Of a stretch of DNA of 64,000 bases, positions 1-12,700 are shown piece after piece. Under the pieces are notes generated by a model. That model did not search any database. It worked only from the letters and a program-made list of their open reading frames with translations, and was not told the origin of the DNA. The DNA comes from Triparma columacea (Eukaryota; Sar; Bolidophyceae; Parmales; Triparmaceae): assembly GCA_030267965.1 (NCBI GenBank), contig BRYA01000099.1, positions 1-64,000 on the forward strand, given 5' to 3'. The position numbers were made by a program, and so were the translations under genes. Each line of letters starts with the position of its first letter. Position 1 is the stretch's first letter.

Positions 1-3000
1 TAACTCTGTCAGAGCATCTAGTGCTTGCCCGGCCTCTTGTTTTTCTCCCTTTGCAACCCTGTAAGCATCAACTGCAGGCTTGTACCCAAGCAAGATTGGA
101 ACCCATTCCCTAATCACCCTTGTCATCCCCAACTTTCTGTTTTGACCCCAAACAAAAAGCATCTGAAGCCCAATTGAAACAATCAAACTTGCCAAAGAAG
201 CCTTAAAGTACCCATACTTCTTATCACTCAAAAACATGTACGTCACATACACATCAGTAAGCAAATCAAAGATAGATGTAAGAGCACCAACAGTAACTCT
301 CCAAATCAAACCCCAAGGAGCCATCTTCACAACTCCCTTCCCTATCTCCACAAACATGCCCTCCATCCATGGAAACTCCTCAAATAGCTCCCCAACAGCC
401 CTGTTTTGCAATCTCCACATATCTACCCCTGCCTTAATCACCTTCCTGCTCTTCAAGCAAGGCATCAAGTTGTTTCCAATCACCCTTGCTTCCTTCTCCT
501 CGACACACTCAAGCTTGGTAGACACTGAACTGTTGAAGTTGTACTCACAAAGCCTTGCCCTCTTCAGCAAAGTGACAAACCAAGGGTACTTCTTCACAAC
601 CTCCCTCAGTGAAGCACTCTCTTTACACACCTCCTCAACATGTCTCTCTCTGTCTTTCCTTGAGTGTGCTCCTCCAAGTTGTCCTCCATCCCAAACCAAA
701 TCAGCACCCAAGGCCTCGCCAACTTGCATAGACATCTCGGTTAAAGGGACAAGGTCAATAAAGTAGCGTTCTGCTTCAGCAGCCTCGTCTAGATGCCTCT
801 CCAGAGTTGATCTTGTTGCCTCCACATTCAAGCTTTCCCCAAGCTCTACCTTGGTGACAAATTCTACCTTGGTTGCCTTCTCTCCCCTCTTTGTGAACTT
901 TATTGCAACTTCTTCAGATGCCCTTTGTGCAGTAGATCTCTGACTGTTCCTTACAGCCTTTCTTCTCTCCCTGTCAGGGTTAGGGTTAACTCTAACCTCT
1001 TTCTTTATTGGCTCCATTATAATCACAATAGTATCTTCATCCACCTTGTGCAGCTTCATCGCATTTAAGAACTCCCTATCTCTGTACTTGACACCTTTTC
1101 TTGACTCCAACTTCTGCCCTCTCCTCACAACCACTTCCCATGTCCCCTTCTTCTCCTCAACAACCCTCTCAACATCTCCTGTTGTTTCTTGATGGACTCT
1201 GCTCTCAAAGTCCCAGAAGTAGGCAGCAGCTTCCTCCAAACCTGCTCTAACTGTCACTGTTGTCTTTCCCCATCCCTCTCCCTTTCTTTCTACCTTAATC
1301 CAGGTATCTGACAGAGGGAACGCACCTTTAACCTTTTGTTTGCCTTCAAGCTCTAGGAATTTGGTGTTAAATTCTATATTATTGCCAATAGCCGTAAGGT
1401 CCTTCATTGTGTTAATTTGGTGCGTCCTGTTAGTAGCATCAATCTCTTTGCTTTTGTCGAATCTCTTGCGTAAAACTGAGACAGCAGAAAGGAATTTAGG
1501 TCCCAATTTATTCATTATTGCGTCAGGGATAAAACCACAAAGATCAACTTTTGAGATCATGGTGACCCTTGTCTGTGGGATGTAGCTATTGATTGGATGC
1601 AGTGGCTCGAAGTACCAAGTCGTGTGAACAAAGCCCTCGACAGCCCCATTTTCCTCTTGAAAACCTTCAAGTTTATCCTGTGTGCTCGAAAAGTCTAAGA
1701 GTATTTTACCGCCCTCTTCTTTGTAAATAACTTCAGTCTTGAAGTCCCTCTTTCTGAGACCTGGAACTCCCAAACTCCTTCTAATAAACCACAACATCTT
1801 GTGTTTGTTGACATGCTTCACTTGGGTGTACACTCCCCGTGCAGAAGCTGTCTTGGCCATGTGTCTGCTGTACGTCCCATAGAATTCTGAGGCAGCGCAT
1901 TCCTCAGCACTTGCATCAACTACCGTTACAGCTTTACATGTTGCAATGCTTTCCCCATCAACATGAACTAGCTTCATCTTGACCCTCTCATCAGGACTCT
2001 TGAGTTCATCAAAGTTTTCATCTTCCTTGCATTTCTCATAAAACTCCTTCCCCTTCCTAATCGCTTTCTCCTCCTCCTCTGTATAATCTTGGTGTTCATT
2101 CTTGATGATGTTGGCAAGAGAGGCCAGTGCAGCTTTATCAACCTCGTCATCCCGCTTGAAGGAATCCCTCAGTGCTGCTATCGTACTTAGTATTTGTGGA
2201 GTAGATCTGTCGACAACTTTTACTGGAATATACCCTCCTGTGTCCATAAATTGGGTCAATGCAAGTTTACACTGGATAACACCATCTTGGTCCTTAATAT
2301 TCTAGGCAGTGAGAATGCCACTTGTTGTTCCTCTCACAAGCTTTCCAAGGTTTCCCCCATAGTCAACCTTCTCCTCAGCTGGGACAAAGGCTACAGACAT
2401 CGTGTTGTCGTGCTGTACTTTTTGCCATACATATCTCATCACAAACTCTCTTTTGTGAAGAGGGAAGGGAAGTTTAAATACTGTTACAAACAGCTTCTCA
2501 TTTACCCTTCCCTTGCCACCCTTCCTCATCTCTAGCCTTGCAGGGTTCCCTTCGTCTCGGCTCATTACCATCCTCTCCCTGCTACAGAACTCAAAGAACC
2601 AAGCAGCTGCTTCCTCAGCTGAGCAGTCAGCAACACACTCAGCTCTTCCAAAACCGAGTGTCTTTTCCCCTTTCTCCTGCTGCTTGTACTTTATCTTCAT
2701 CTTCACTCCCTCGTAAGGTGACTCGAGAGGCCCCCACCCTTCTTCTTCCTCCCCACCAAAGAGCTCCTCTAACTCCCCAAACACCTTCTTCTGGTCTTCC
2801 TCCAACTGAATGTCCTCCCTCATCCTCTCCACCAGAACCCCCCTGATCTCAGCATCAACCTTCTTCCCGTTCCTCTTGAACTTCTCATTTACTTTGTCTG
2901 CCCATTTTAGGTTTGACTTGCAAAAACTTATTTTGATAGCTCGGGGAAGAGTAAGGGTCTCCTTCAAGTCTACTGACTGAATTCGCAGAACAGTACAGAT

Positions 3001-4829
3001 ATTCGGCGCAACTTCAGTGATGATGTAAATGCCTGTTGTTTCTCCTACAGTGTGCTTGCCATCTATTCTCACAGCTTCTCTTGTCCCTGTGTACTCCTTT
3101 AGGGGGACAAAGGCAAGGAGGAACTGGTTCTTCTCGCTACTGCTTTTTTGCTGCTTCCATGAACGCCACCCATTGAAAAGGCGAGGTTTGTAAGGTGCTG
3201 GAAGCCTTTTACCTGCTGAGTACTTTTGTGATCTTGTGTTATCTATCCCACTGAAAACCTTCCTGGGAAGGTTGCCGTTACTTTCTTTGTGTAATAGCCC
3301 TGACTCGTAGGTGTCAATCTCAACTAAATCTGCAAGAACGTTGGCTGCTGAACCATCAACCATGCAGTGAGAAATCCCGAACACTTGACCTGTAACCTCG
3401 TTAACAAAAATGAACTTCTCTACATCAAGCTTCAGTGTCTCTGGTAGCCTCTTGGCATTTTTGGTGATGCTGACAAGTTTCAATCTTCCTTCGATCATGT
3501 TGTTTTCAGCTGTGGTCAGAGCTGGTGCGTTTGGAATAAACTCCTCCACAAAGTGCTTCTTCCTCCTCTCATCAACAACCTCAGGCTTGTGAAAGTTCTT
3601 CTCGATCTCCTCCACCAGACCCTTGATTGACGCGTAAATGGTGTTGACGTCCTCTATCCCCCCCCCCACACTCTCCATTAGCCCAGATGTTTGGCTCCGT
3701 TTGATACCTTTAGTTTTCTGACGAAAACCCCTTTGCCTGGACTTGGTGTGCCTGGAGTTCCTGGCGCACTCCCCTCGACCTCCTCGACTTCCAACATTCC
3801 GACAAGAGTAAGCGCGGTTTGCCCATATTCGTAGCTCCCAAGCCTGATCTCACCCTTGACCCTCGCTCTCAGCGCGTTCGTAGAAGTCACAATCTTTACA
3901 AGTTTCATCTTCGCCTCCTTCGGTAAGCTTTTCTCGTCCTCCGATTTAATAAGGATGCACCGGCCCGAGTCTTCATTGCTCACGACCCGGATTCTTAGGA
4001 GGTACTCGACAACTAACCCTGTCGTCCCCCTGTAATGTTGCCAAAACATAATCCTTCCTCCCTCCCCATCCCCTCCCTCATGAATAATCTCACGTCGGAA
4101 CGCTCCAACATTTGAACCAGCGAGGATGTAATCGAGGACACGCTCTTTCTCGTCGTGAACGACTACGCCGACATTTGCTCTCTTTGTATCCCACGACTGC
4201 TCGATGATGCCTTCAACGGCACCACGCTCGACAAGCACACCCACCATCTCCTCGTGGGCTTGTTCGTGCTGGTATTTCATCTTATGGAAGGTGGTATGAC
4301 CAGTGTCATCGTCCATGGCACCTTCGAGGGCTGCAGCAAGGTCATTTGATATAGCGGCAGTATTCTCTGCGGCCTCAGGGGCGGCAGTATTATCTGCGGC
4401 CTCAGGGGCGGCAGTATTCTCTGCGGCAACCTCATCAAGGGTTGCAGCAGAGTAATCGACGGCCTCAGGGGCGGCAGCATTCTTTGCGGCAACCTCAGGG
4501 GCGTCGACATAGTCTTCGGTGGCTTTGGGGACAACGGCGCGGCGTTGTGCTACCTCGATGGTCTCAACATGGCCGGCGGCACGTTCTTGAGCTGCGGCGC
4601 GATCTGCCACGGCCCTAAGGGTGATGGCAAGGTCATTTACAACCGTGACAATGCCAGCTGCATTTTCGACGAGATTAGTTGTGTCATTGACAGCAGCAGC
4701 AAGCTCTTTAACGGACATAGCGGTAGCAGCAAAGTTGGACGCATATTCTGCATTCGCAGCCTCGAGTTTTGCAATCTTCTCGTAACTCTGCTTCAAGATT
4801 GAGGAGAGTAAATCCTCGCGGTCTGACAT
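1..4829 (-). CDS. Multi-START-domain membrane protein, 3' part outside window, reading frame interrupted
   Basis: A single long reading direction covers this block. The first part (4829-3678) has a coiled-coil start, an Ala/Pro/Glu low-complexity linker of repeated AAPEAA units and a START-like lipid-binding segment. The second (3678-2302) holds another START-like segment. After one in-frame TAG at 2302-2304 the same frame stays open to the left edge with a third START-like segment (about 2000-1400) and hydrophobic helices (about 330-100). Two breaks exist: the first frame ends in TAA overlapping the next ATG by one base near 3678, and the TAG itself. One gene with two lesions or sequence errors is likelier than three genes. 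START domains bind lipids or sterols; the ligand here is unknown. The ATG at 4829 is the first in the open frame. Confidence 0.6.
2302..2304 (-). other. In-frame TAG inside START gene
   Basis: The codon frame used from 3678 downward hits TAG here. It continues without another stop to base 1, with START-like sequence on both sides and no gap. It may be a nonsense allele, a base-call error or a readthrough site. Confidence 0.7.
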
Positions 4830-5509
4830 TAGCCTGTGAGAGCGTGAGGGGAAATGAAAGTGCGGAGGAAAGAGCTGGGTGAGATGCCTCGAAATTAGTT
4901 AGCAGGGTAATGTTGCCGTAAGAGTCCAAAATAATGTTATTCCCCAGGCCCCCAGAAGAAATCCAATTTCTCATTTTTTCTCATTTTTCTCCCCGAAAAC
5001 ACCGAGGCGTTGCGGTCTCCTTGGGGTGAGGTCTCCTGCCTCCGTCCTTCCTCCCTCCCCTCCACCATCCACTCCCCACCTCCCCTCCCCTGGGCCCCCG
5101 ATCCCACCGCAATCCCTCACCTTTACTCGTTCCTATCCTTCCCACTCCTTGACAAGAGTAATTCCCTGCCCTCGTGCTTGTGCCTCGAGAGTTGAGAAGC
5201 TTGGTCTGAAGCCCCAATTACCTCCTCAGAAAATAAAACGCAATACGGCTTATTGAATATATATATGGAAGACTTCGATGTGTATAAACAAAGCTGTACG
5301 ATATTCAGTCAAAATAATAATAAAATAAGAGAAGTCAGCCTTGGATTGCTCTGGTAGGTTGTGTAATCAAGTAAAGGTTTTAGGGTTATTGTTTAAAATA
5401 ATCCCTAACCTACCTGGGTAACATTTACATTAACATTAACATGGTCGCAGTAAAAACGTAAATTGCCAGCTAGTTTTTAAAATCACCCCTCTACAAATCC
5501 CTGTTAGGG
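4830..5509. other. Intergenic region, START gene 5' side to ankyrin gene 3' end
   Basis: No convincing gene. The 5020-5150 part is a pyrimidine-rich tract on the + strand and 5240-5460 is AT-rich. It should hold the START gene promoter and the ankyrin gene terminator. Confidence 0.5.
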
Positions 5510-6558
5510 TTACTTCAGGATCTCGACGATCTCCCCAAACTTCTTAGCCTCCGCCAGGTCCACAGCCCTCCTCCCCTCCCCATCCGTCGCCTCTTTATCA
5601 GCCCCCTCACTAAGCAGTACTTCCACAACCTCCTTCGCTCCTACAAAGCTCGCTACCATGAGCGGCGTCGCCCCGTTCTTGTCCGTAACTTCAATCCGTG
5701 CCCCAGCCCCGACCAAGAGCTTGACGATGCCCCCGCAGTCCCTTTCCGCAGCGACATGAATTGGGTACATCCCGTTCCCCATTCTCTCCCCGAACCTCCC
5801 CTTGGGTAGAAGCTCCACCAGCATCCTAACTGTCTCCACATGCCTCCCCCCCACTGCGGCCTGGACAAGGTCCGTTCCGTTCTTGTTCCGCTTCCCCACC
5901 AGCTCCCCCATCCCCTTCTCGTCCCCTTCGAAAAGCTTCGCGACCCACCTCAAACTCTCCAACCCCCCCCTACTGACGGCTGCCAAGATCCCGGTGTCCC
6001 CTTGGTCGTTGGGCACCATTACAAGATCCTTGACCTCCTTCTTACCCAAGACTGTAATGAGCTCATCCAACAGCGCAACCGCCTGGTAGGCAACCCCAAC
6101 CCTGCGACGAGCGAAACGATGAGTGAAAAGGGTTGCGTTAGAAATAAGACTTATCGTGTTTCTCAAAACTTCCATTCTTACCACACCACGCTGCAGCCTA
6201 GATTGTTCTTGGCCTTCACTGCGTCTAGGAAGGAGCCTTCTCTGGGTGAAGGGGGGGAGGCGGAGCCGAGGTGGGAGGCGAGATGGAGAAGGATCTTTAT
6301 GTGATTAGGGGTGGCAGAGGTGGCTGTGAAGAGACCGTGGAGACAGTTGTTGTCCTGAGCGTCAACCTTCCCATACGTGTCAGTGTGCTTCTTGAACTCC
6401 TCTAAGTCTCCTGATATCGCAAGTGGGATCGCTGTTGAGTGGGGGAAGAATGGGAGTGGGGTCGGTAAGGTGAGGGATGGAGCGAAGCAAAGCGACAATA
6501 TAACGCCTTTTTTCGTATTAGCTAACATCCTTCTGCTCGTCGCTTCACTCCTCGCCAA
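5510..6558 (-). CDS. Ankyrin-repeat protein
   Basis: Two exons, 6182-6558 and 5510-6101, joined across an 80-bp intron that keeps the frame (donor GTAAGA, acceptor GTCGCAG). Ankyrin signatures are clear in the second half: GMYPIHVAAERD, then NGATPLMVASFVGAKEVVEV, then a last repeat with EGRRAVDLAEAKKF. Less regular repeats precede them. The product of about 322 residues has no catalytic domain I recognise, so it is probably a protein-binding scaffold. The amino end is uncertain, because an in-frame ATG lies about ten codons after the first and an upstream exon is possible. It is transcribed away from the TIM22 gene. Confidence 0.75.
6102..6181 (-). repeat. Intron with acceptor-side TTTCGCTCGTCGCAG motif
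   Basis: 80-bp intron of the ankyrin gene. Its 3' end carries the pyrimidine motif family (CGTTTCGCTCGTCGCAG) shared by many introns of the window. Confidence 0.6.
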
Positions 6559-6802
6559 CAGGAGGTCACAAGCGCGGGAGAAGGCAACATCAATAGTGAG
6601 ATAAACGCACCCGGATGTGGAGACAGAACATCTTTATGTTGTTTTTCTAAGTTCTGCCCCATTTAAAGTTTTAGTTCTATGATGAGTAAGATTAGTAAGG
6701 TCCACCAAAAGCGTCAAAAGAATCCAGAAGCGTCCAATTAAGCCAAAAGATGTAGTGTTCCAAAATTGCCAAAAGAAGAAATCAAAGAAATTCCCCAAAA
6801 AC

Positions 6803-7648
6803 ATGCCAACAACAAATATCTACGACGCTTATTCTGGAGATTCCTCAACGAGACAAACAATACTACCATCATCAACCCATCCTGAGTTAACGAACGATCC
6901 TTTATCCCCTCCTTCCTCATCCACCTCAAACTCTTCTTCGCCAAATCCCAATATTCCAGCCCACAACATATCAGTCCCGACTACAATTGCTGGTATTTCC
7001 GTCCCTCTCCCCTTTCCTCTCCCTTGGAAGCCCGATCGTCCCCCCGCCGATGGAGTCCCTCCTGATTTCGGTTGGGTTTCCACCCACTGTGGCGGTCGTG
7101 CTGTCATGGGTTTAGTAGGTGGGGGTGTGATGGGCCTAGGGATGGGTGTCTTCCTCGGTGCGATGTCAGATATGTCCCCCCCAGTTACGGTCTACAAGGG
7201 TAAGGAGGTACCGATCGCCCCGATAAAGGAACAGGCTAGGGCTGTGCTGAGGCAGACGGGGGAGAAGAGCCTTTACTGGTGCAGGAACTTCGCTTTTATT
7301 ACGGGAGTTTTCTCGGGGAGTGAGTGTATAGGTGAGTGACTTGAGGGCAAGTTGTGGTAGGGGGGGGGGGTAGAGATAGAGAGAGAATCAAGCCCTGACC
7401 TCTCCCCCTTTCCCCCTCCCCCCCCTTCCCTCTCCCCCTTTCCCCCTCCCCCCCCTTCCCTCTCCCTGCTCCCGCCCTCTCCCAAAGTGGAGAAGATCCG
7501 TGGTCGGAACGACATCTGGAACCCCACTATATCCGGTTGTGTGACCGGCGCCGCCATCCAGGCCAAGCAGGGTCCCCAAGCTGCCGCTTTCGGTTGCATG
7601 GGTTTCGCTGCCTTCTCCATTGTCATCGACAAGATCATGGGTCACTAA
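6803..7648 (+). CDS. TIM22: Mitochondrial import inner membrane translocase TIM22-like
   Basis: Exons 6803-7331 and 7488-7648, total 229 residues. The start is the ATG at 6803 (MPTTNIYDAYSG), because the earlier open codon at 6755 is GTG. The carboxyl half has the Tim17/22/23 pattern: glycine-rich membrane segments (GLVGGGVMGLGMGVFLGA), then RNFAFITGVFSGSEC. Across the intron follow RGRNDIWNPTISGCVTGAA and GCMGFAAFSIVID. The RG.(D/N)-N-SGC-TGA block with paired cysteines is typical of Tim22, the channel that inserts carrier proteins into the mitochondrial inner membrane. The first 90 residues are Ser/Pro-rich and poorly conserved. Confidence 0.88.
7400..7459 (+). repeat. Two tandem copies of a 30-bp pyrimidine unit in TIM22 intron
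   Basis: The 156-bp intron (7332-7487) contains two adjacent copies of a 30-base C/T-only unit, 7400-7429 and 7430-7459, ahead of the acceptor. It works as an exaggerated polypyrimidine tract and is prone to slippage. Confidence 0.8.
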
Positions 7649-7920
7649 TTTTTTTAGAACAAGCCCCACCGCACCCTACCGCACCCTACCGTAACCCCCC
7701 ACCCCCCACCCCGTTTGTATGTTAGGAACCAGGAACCATACCCCCTTCATTCCCCCCCCTCCCCCTTTTTCTGCTAATCTTTCTCCCAAATAATAGAGGA
7801 CGATGTATTTTTTAGACGTAAACTGAATCTTTCTTTCTTCTTTTTTGCAAACCTCCTTCCCTCCTCAGCCGTGCCCTTAGTAGCCTTGTATTTATAGTAT
7901 GTTCGCGTTCCCTCTCTCTC

Positions 7921-9637
7921 TTAGTTCTTCCAGATCCTGCAGGTGTTGTCCTTGCTGCCAGTGATGATAGTGTCACCGTGGTAGTTGAAAGCGCAGGAGA
8001 AGATCTCGTCGGTGTGGCCCTCGAGGATCTGGAGGCAGTCCCCGGTGTCAACGTCCCAGATCCGGGCCGACTTGTCGCTGCTGGCTGTGAGGATCCTGGT
8101 CCCGGGGGGATTGAAAGCTACCTTCGAAATCTCCCCCTCGTGCCCGATGAGGATGGACTGGCAGGCGCCCGTCATAGTGTTGAATACCCTGCTGGTTCCG
8201 TCGGCGCTCGCCGTGACCAGCTTCGACCCTGTCGAATTGAAGCTGACGTCTAGGATCTCGTCGTTGTGGCCCCGTAGGGTGTGAACACACTGCCCGCTCG
8301 CCACGTCCCAGATCTTGCACGTGCGGTCGATGCTGCCGGAGATACAGAGGTCGGAGGAGTAGTTGAACTGGGTGCTGGAGATCTCCCCGTGGTGTCCCGA
8401 AAGGGTGTGGGCAACCCGACCGTTGCGGGTGTCCCAGATCTTGATGGTGTGGTCAAAGCTGCCTGTGATGATCCTGCTCCCGTGGGTGTCAAAGTTCAGA
8501 CTGACGATCTCTGCGGTGTGGCCCAGAAGGGTGTGGACGCACTCCCCCGTCTCGACATCCCAAAGCCGGGCCGTGTTGTCCATGCTGCCGGTGGCGATGG
8601 TGGTCCCCATGGGGTTGAAACTGAGGCAGACGATTTCGGTGGCGTGCCCCCGGTACGTGTGGTAAAGGTCGCCATTGTCCGAGTTCCAAAGTTTACAGGT
8701 CTTGTCGAAACTTCCAGTAATAATCTTGTCTCCGAAGGGGTTGTTGAAGGCGATTGCGTAAACCACATTCCGGTGGCCCTCTAGCGTTAGCAGCTCATCC
8801 CCCGTAATTGTATTCCAAACCTTGCATGTTCGATCGTAGCTACCCGTGATGAACTTGTCACCGCTCTTGTTGAAGGCGCAATTCGTCAAGGGCAGGATGT
8901 GCGCCCTTAATATCTTGAAGAGGTAAAAGTCGTTAGCCTCCTTCTGTTCTAGTTTCTCGATGAGTTTATAGATGAGGCGGCGGAGCTGCGGTTTCTTCTT
9001 CTCGGAGATGAGAGGCTCCTCAAACACAATCTGGTTCACAAGCACCTCCACATCCGTGTCGGTCGTGAGGTGTAGGAGGTCGATCTGGGGTGGCGAAGCG
9101 GGAGGGGGGATCAGCTTTGGCGAGGAGGGGTGTATACTTCTCACGCAATCCCATCCCCACCACCCCCCCCATCCCTCCTCATCAACCCTCTCTCCTCCCC
9201 CTTGATACATCAATTAAAAACAAGAGACCGCGACTCTCCAACCACTCCAACCCTACCCATCCCCAATATTCCCTCGCCCGATCCCTTCGTTAGCCGCTTC
9301 TGCCCCTCAATCATCCACTCCACCTCTCTTCCAAATCTCCCGAAAACTCACCTCCTTCATTTCCCTAGTTTTATCCCGCAAGTCATATTCAAGGATGATC
9401 CCTGCACCGGAGGAGCGATGTGTGTGGTGTTAGTTTCCCTAGTTGTCGTCCCCTAATCCCCCCTTCCCCCCCAACAGCCCCATCCCCCCTCCCATGGACC
9501 ACCCCCGTTTGGAATCCTGCCAGCTCTCTGTGCCCAAGACGAAACCAAACACCGCTCCCTAGTGTCAAACCTGCGGGATCATCGACGCGTAACGCACCTG
9601 GAGGGTAATAACGGAGGAGGAAGCGCCGTAACTTCAT
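7921..9637 (-). CDS. DAW1: Dynein assembly factor with WD repeats 1 (DAW1/ODA16)
   Basis: Exons 9598-9637, 9352-9401 and 7921-9084 give 417 residues, matching the family's usual ~415. The first exon encodes [14 protein letters not shown] and the second [12 protein letters not shown], both diagnostic of the DAW1 amino end. The last exon holds eight WD40 repeats with GH...WD spacing, for example [19 protein letters not shown] and [16 protein letters not shown], ending in [13 protein letters not shown]16/DAW1 is the adaptor that loads outer-arm dynein onto intraflagellar transport, so the organism keeps motile-cilium genes. The introns end in CGCTTCGCCACCCCAG and CGCTCCTCCGGTGCAG, members of the shared intron motif. 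It is divergent from eIF3c with 108 bp between the start codons. Confidence 0.95.
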
Positions 9638-9745
9638 TTCTCAGGCTCCTCTATTCAAAGTTTTGGGGACAAATCTCTTCCCCCGAAAGGCCTCCGACCG
9701 ACTCTCTCCCCCGCCCCCCACCCCCCAGAGCCACAAAAACCAAAA

Positions 9746-12700
9746 ATGTCAAAGTTCTGGGCCCACGACTCTTCGTCCTCGTCTAACAGCGAGAATGAAT
9801 CTGATAGCGACAACTCTTCCTCCTCTGATTCTGATGTCTCCACCAAGAAGGCAGGTGAGTAAAGTTTTGTGCAAAAATGAGCGGCCACGACGGTCTTCTC
9901 CCCTTCATCCATTTTCCAACCCCCCTGTCCCCCATTTGCCCCTCAGGAGACACCACCAACGCTAACCGTTGGGTGATGGACTCGGATTCCAGTGACGATG
10001 ATGAGGTTCGCGTTGTGAAATCAGGAAAGGACAGACGTAATGAGACCATAAAGGCTGACGAGACCAAAATGCGTAATGCCATGAAGGTGAAGGACTTCAA
10101 CGCCGTCGACGACAGCTTCAAGAGAATCCAGACCGTGATGGAGAAACAGAAGGTCGGTGGGGTTGATATGCCTAGCTTCTACATCAGGATCCTGTGTGAC
10201 CTCGAGGACTTCATCTCTGCCTCCCTCAAGGACAAGGCTGGCTTCAAGAAGCTGTCTGCAACCAACGGCCGTGCACTTAACCGCATGAAACTTCAGGTCC
10301 GCAAGTACAACAAGGGTTTCGCTGAGCAGATAACTGCCTTTAGGGCCAACCCTGTGGTGTCTGAGGATGAGGCTGATGATGACTCCTCCTCCTCCTCCTC
10401 TGACTCCGATTCTGATTCCGACTCTGACTCTGACTCCGACTCCGACTCCGACTCCGACGCTGAACCCAAGACCAAGCCCAAGCCCAAGGAAGCTGCCAAG
10501 CCAAAGGCCAAGGCAAAGGTGAGCTAGCAGCCGTGTGTGTGTGTGTGTTTCCTCCTCCGTCCCCATCACGATGATTACAATTCACACCAGTTCTCCGGAG
10601 TTGGTGCTGAATTCCTCGTTTCCGATACCATGCCTTCCTTCTGACAAAGAGAGGGGGTATGCATGAGACCAACTAAGAAAATAACCCTGAGTGATGTGGT
10701 GATGCGGGGATGCGGTGATGCGCCCCCCATAACCCTCAACTCCCCCCTTCTTACCCCTCCCTGCACCCCCTAACCCCCTCCCCCACCCCACCCCACCACT
10801 CTCCCCCCACACCCTCTCCCTCTCCGTAGGCCTCCTCTGACTCCGACTCCGACTCTGACTCCGATGACGACGACTCTGACGACTGGGGCTCCTCTTCGTC
10901 TGACTCCGACTCCGATTCATCCGACGATGACATCAACACGCAGCTCAAGGGCCGTGCTAGGTGGGTCAAGACTGCTGTCGTCGTCAAGGAGAAGGTTGTC
11001 AAGGACAAGGAGGGTAGGGCCGAGAAGAGGAAGCAGGAGAAGGAAAAGAGAGATGCTGAGAGCGCGGCAAAGTCCAAGTCCAAGTTCCTTGAGAAGGAGG
11101 CCACCATGACTGTCGCCCTCGTTGAGAAGAATCTTAACGATATCGTTACCTCCCGTGGAAAGAGGGGCGTCCGCGCTTCCGACCTCACCCGCCAGCTCGA
11201 GGCGCTTTGCAAGATGTCCATCCAGTTTGGGCCCACCGTAGAGATCCCCGTCCTCATGCACCTTATCAACTCCCAATTCGATCAGAACCGCAGCATCGAC
11301 GACTACATGAGCCCCACGGTGTGGCGCTCATGCGCCGCCTCCATCTCCCGAATTGCCACCTTCCTCAAGAACGACAGCAGGCTCAAGCTTAAGCTCATGG
11401 ACGCCGATGACTTCTTGGAGATGCAGATGAAGATGAAGGAGAAGGAGACCTCCAAGCTCAAGGAGAAGGAGGTCCTCATCGACCCTAACACCGGTGAGGT
11501 TGAGGACGAGGCCCAGAGGGCCGAAAGACTCCGTGCCGAGGCAGAGGCCAAACTTTCGGAGGAAGAGAGGTACACTATCAAGGCAGCCGGTTCTATGTGT
11601 GCCTTTATGGTCCGCCTGGAGGAGCAGGTGAGAGGAGGAGCGAAGTGGGACATCATTCGCCCAAACACTAACACAACCCTTTTTCCCGTAACTCGCAGTA
11701 CACCAAGGCCCTCCAGAAAACCAGCCCCCACTCCGCCGAGTACGTTATTAGGCTCAGGGACGAGGGCGTCTTGCTCGAGGTCTTGAGCCTCGTTTCGCAC
11801 TATTACGAAAAGACGGGCATGAACACTGAGGTCGCCGAGCTCAACCTGCTCCGCCTCGAGCACAGCTACTACAAGCACGACTCTATCGCTGTCGCCGTGG
11901 ACAACGCCACCAAGTTCGCCACCAAGTTCGGCGAGCTTGAAGCCCTGCACCCCGCCTGCCTTTCTACCAATGCCAAGGCCACGGCTGTCGATCCCTCCAA
12001 GGTTCACCCCGGCGCTGCCTCCGGCAAGCCCTCCATCGCCGTGGACCCCGAGACCCCCTCCCCCGAACAAAACATCACCGACTGCGCCTCCTTCATCTAC
12101 GCTCACGGCTCAGAGAAGGAGAAGGTCCGCGCGATCCTCTGCCACATCACATACCACGCCATCCACGACAGATTCGAAGAAGGCCGCGACTTGCTCCTCA
12201 TGTCCAAGCTTCAGGATTCCGTCGCGACCAGCAACCACATCCCCAACATGATTCTTTTTAATCGCATGATGGTCACCCTCGGCCTCTGCGCCTTCCGCAA
12301 GGGGAAGATCTGGGAAGCATTTCAATGTCTCTCAGAAATTGCTGGTGGCCGCCTTAGAGAGCTCCTCGCCCAGGGCCTCAACAAGTACGGAAGCGACAAG
12401 AACTCCGAGCAGGAGAAGGCTGAGAGGAGGAGGCAGACCCCCTATCACCAGCAGCTCAACGTTGACCTCATCGAGGCCACCCACTTGATCTGCGCCATGC
12501 TTATAGAGGTCCCCAACATGGCCAAGGAGAGCGCCGGCGGAGAGAACAGGAAGAGGGCCGCTAGCAAGTACTTCAGGAAGCAGGTTGAGATTTACAACCG
12601 CCAAATTTTCACCGGGCCTCCCGAGAACACCCGCGACCACATCATGGCGGCCACCAAGGCCCTCCAGGCCGGAGACTGGAAGAATGCGTACGAGATGGTC

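Noticed and set aside
976..992. Telomere-like AGGGTTAGGGTTA stretch
   Set aside because: Only two units and it lies in frame within the minus-strand START gene, encoding VNPNPD-type residues; chance match.
2302..2337. 36-bp intron (GTGAGAGG to CCTAG) that would remove the in-frame TAG
   Set aside because: Far shorter than any supported intron here, and domain sequence reads straight through without a gap; kept only as an alternative in the TAG finding.
10293..10569. Minus-strand ORFs of Ser/Glu repeats within eIF3c
   Set aside because: They are the complement of the Ser/Asp repeat region of eIF3c, which is supported by conserved sequence on both sides.
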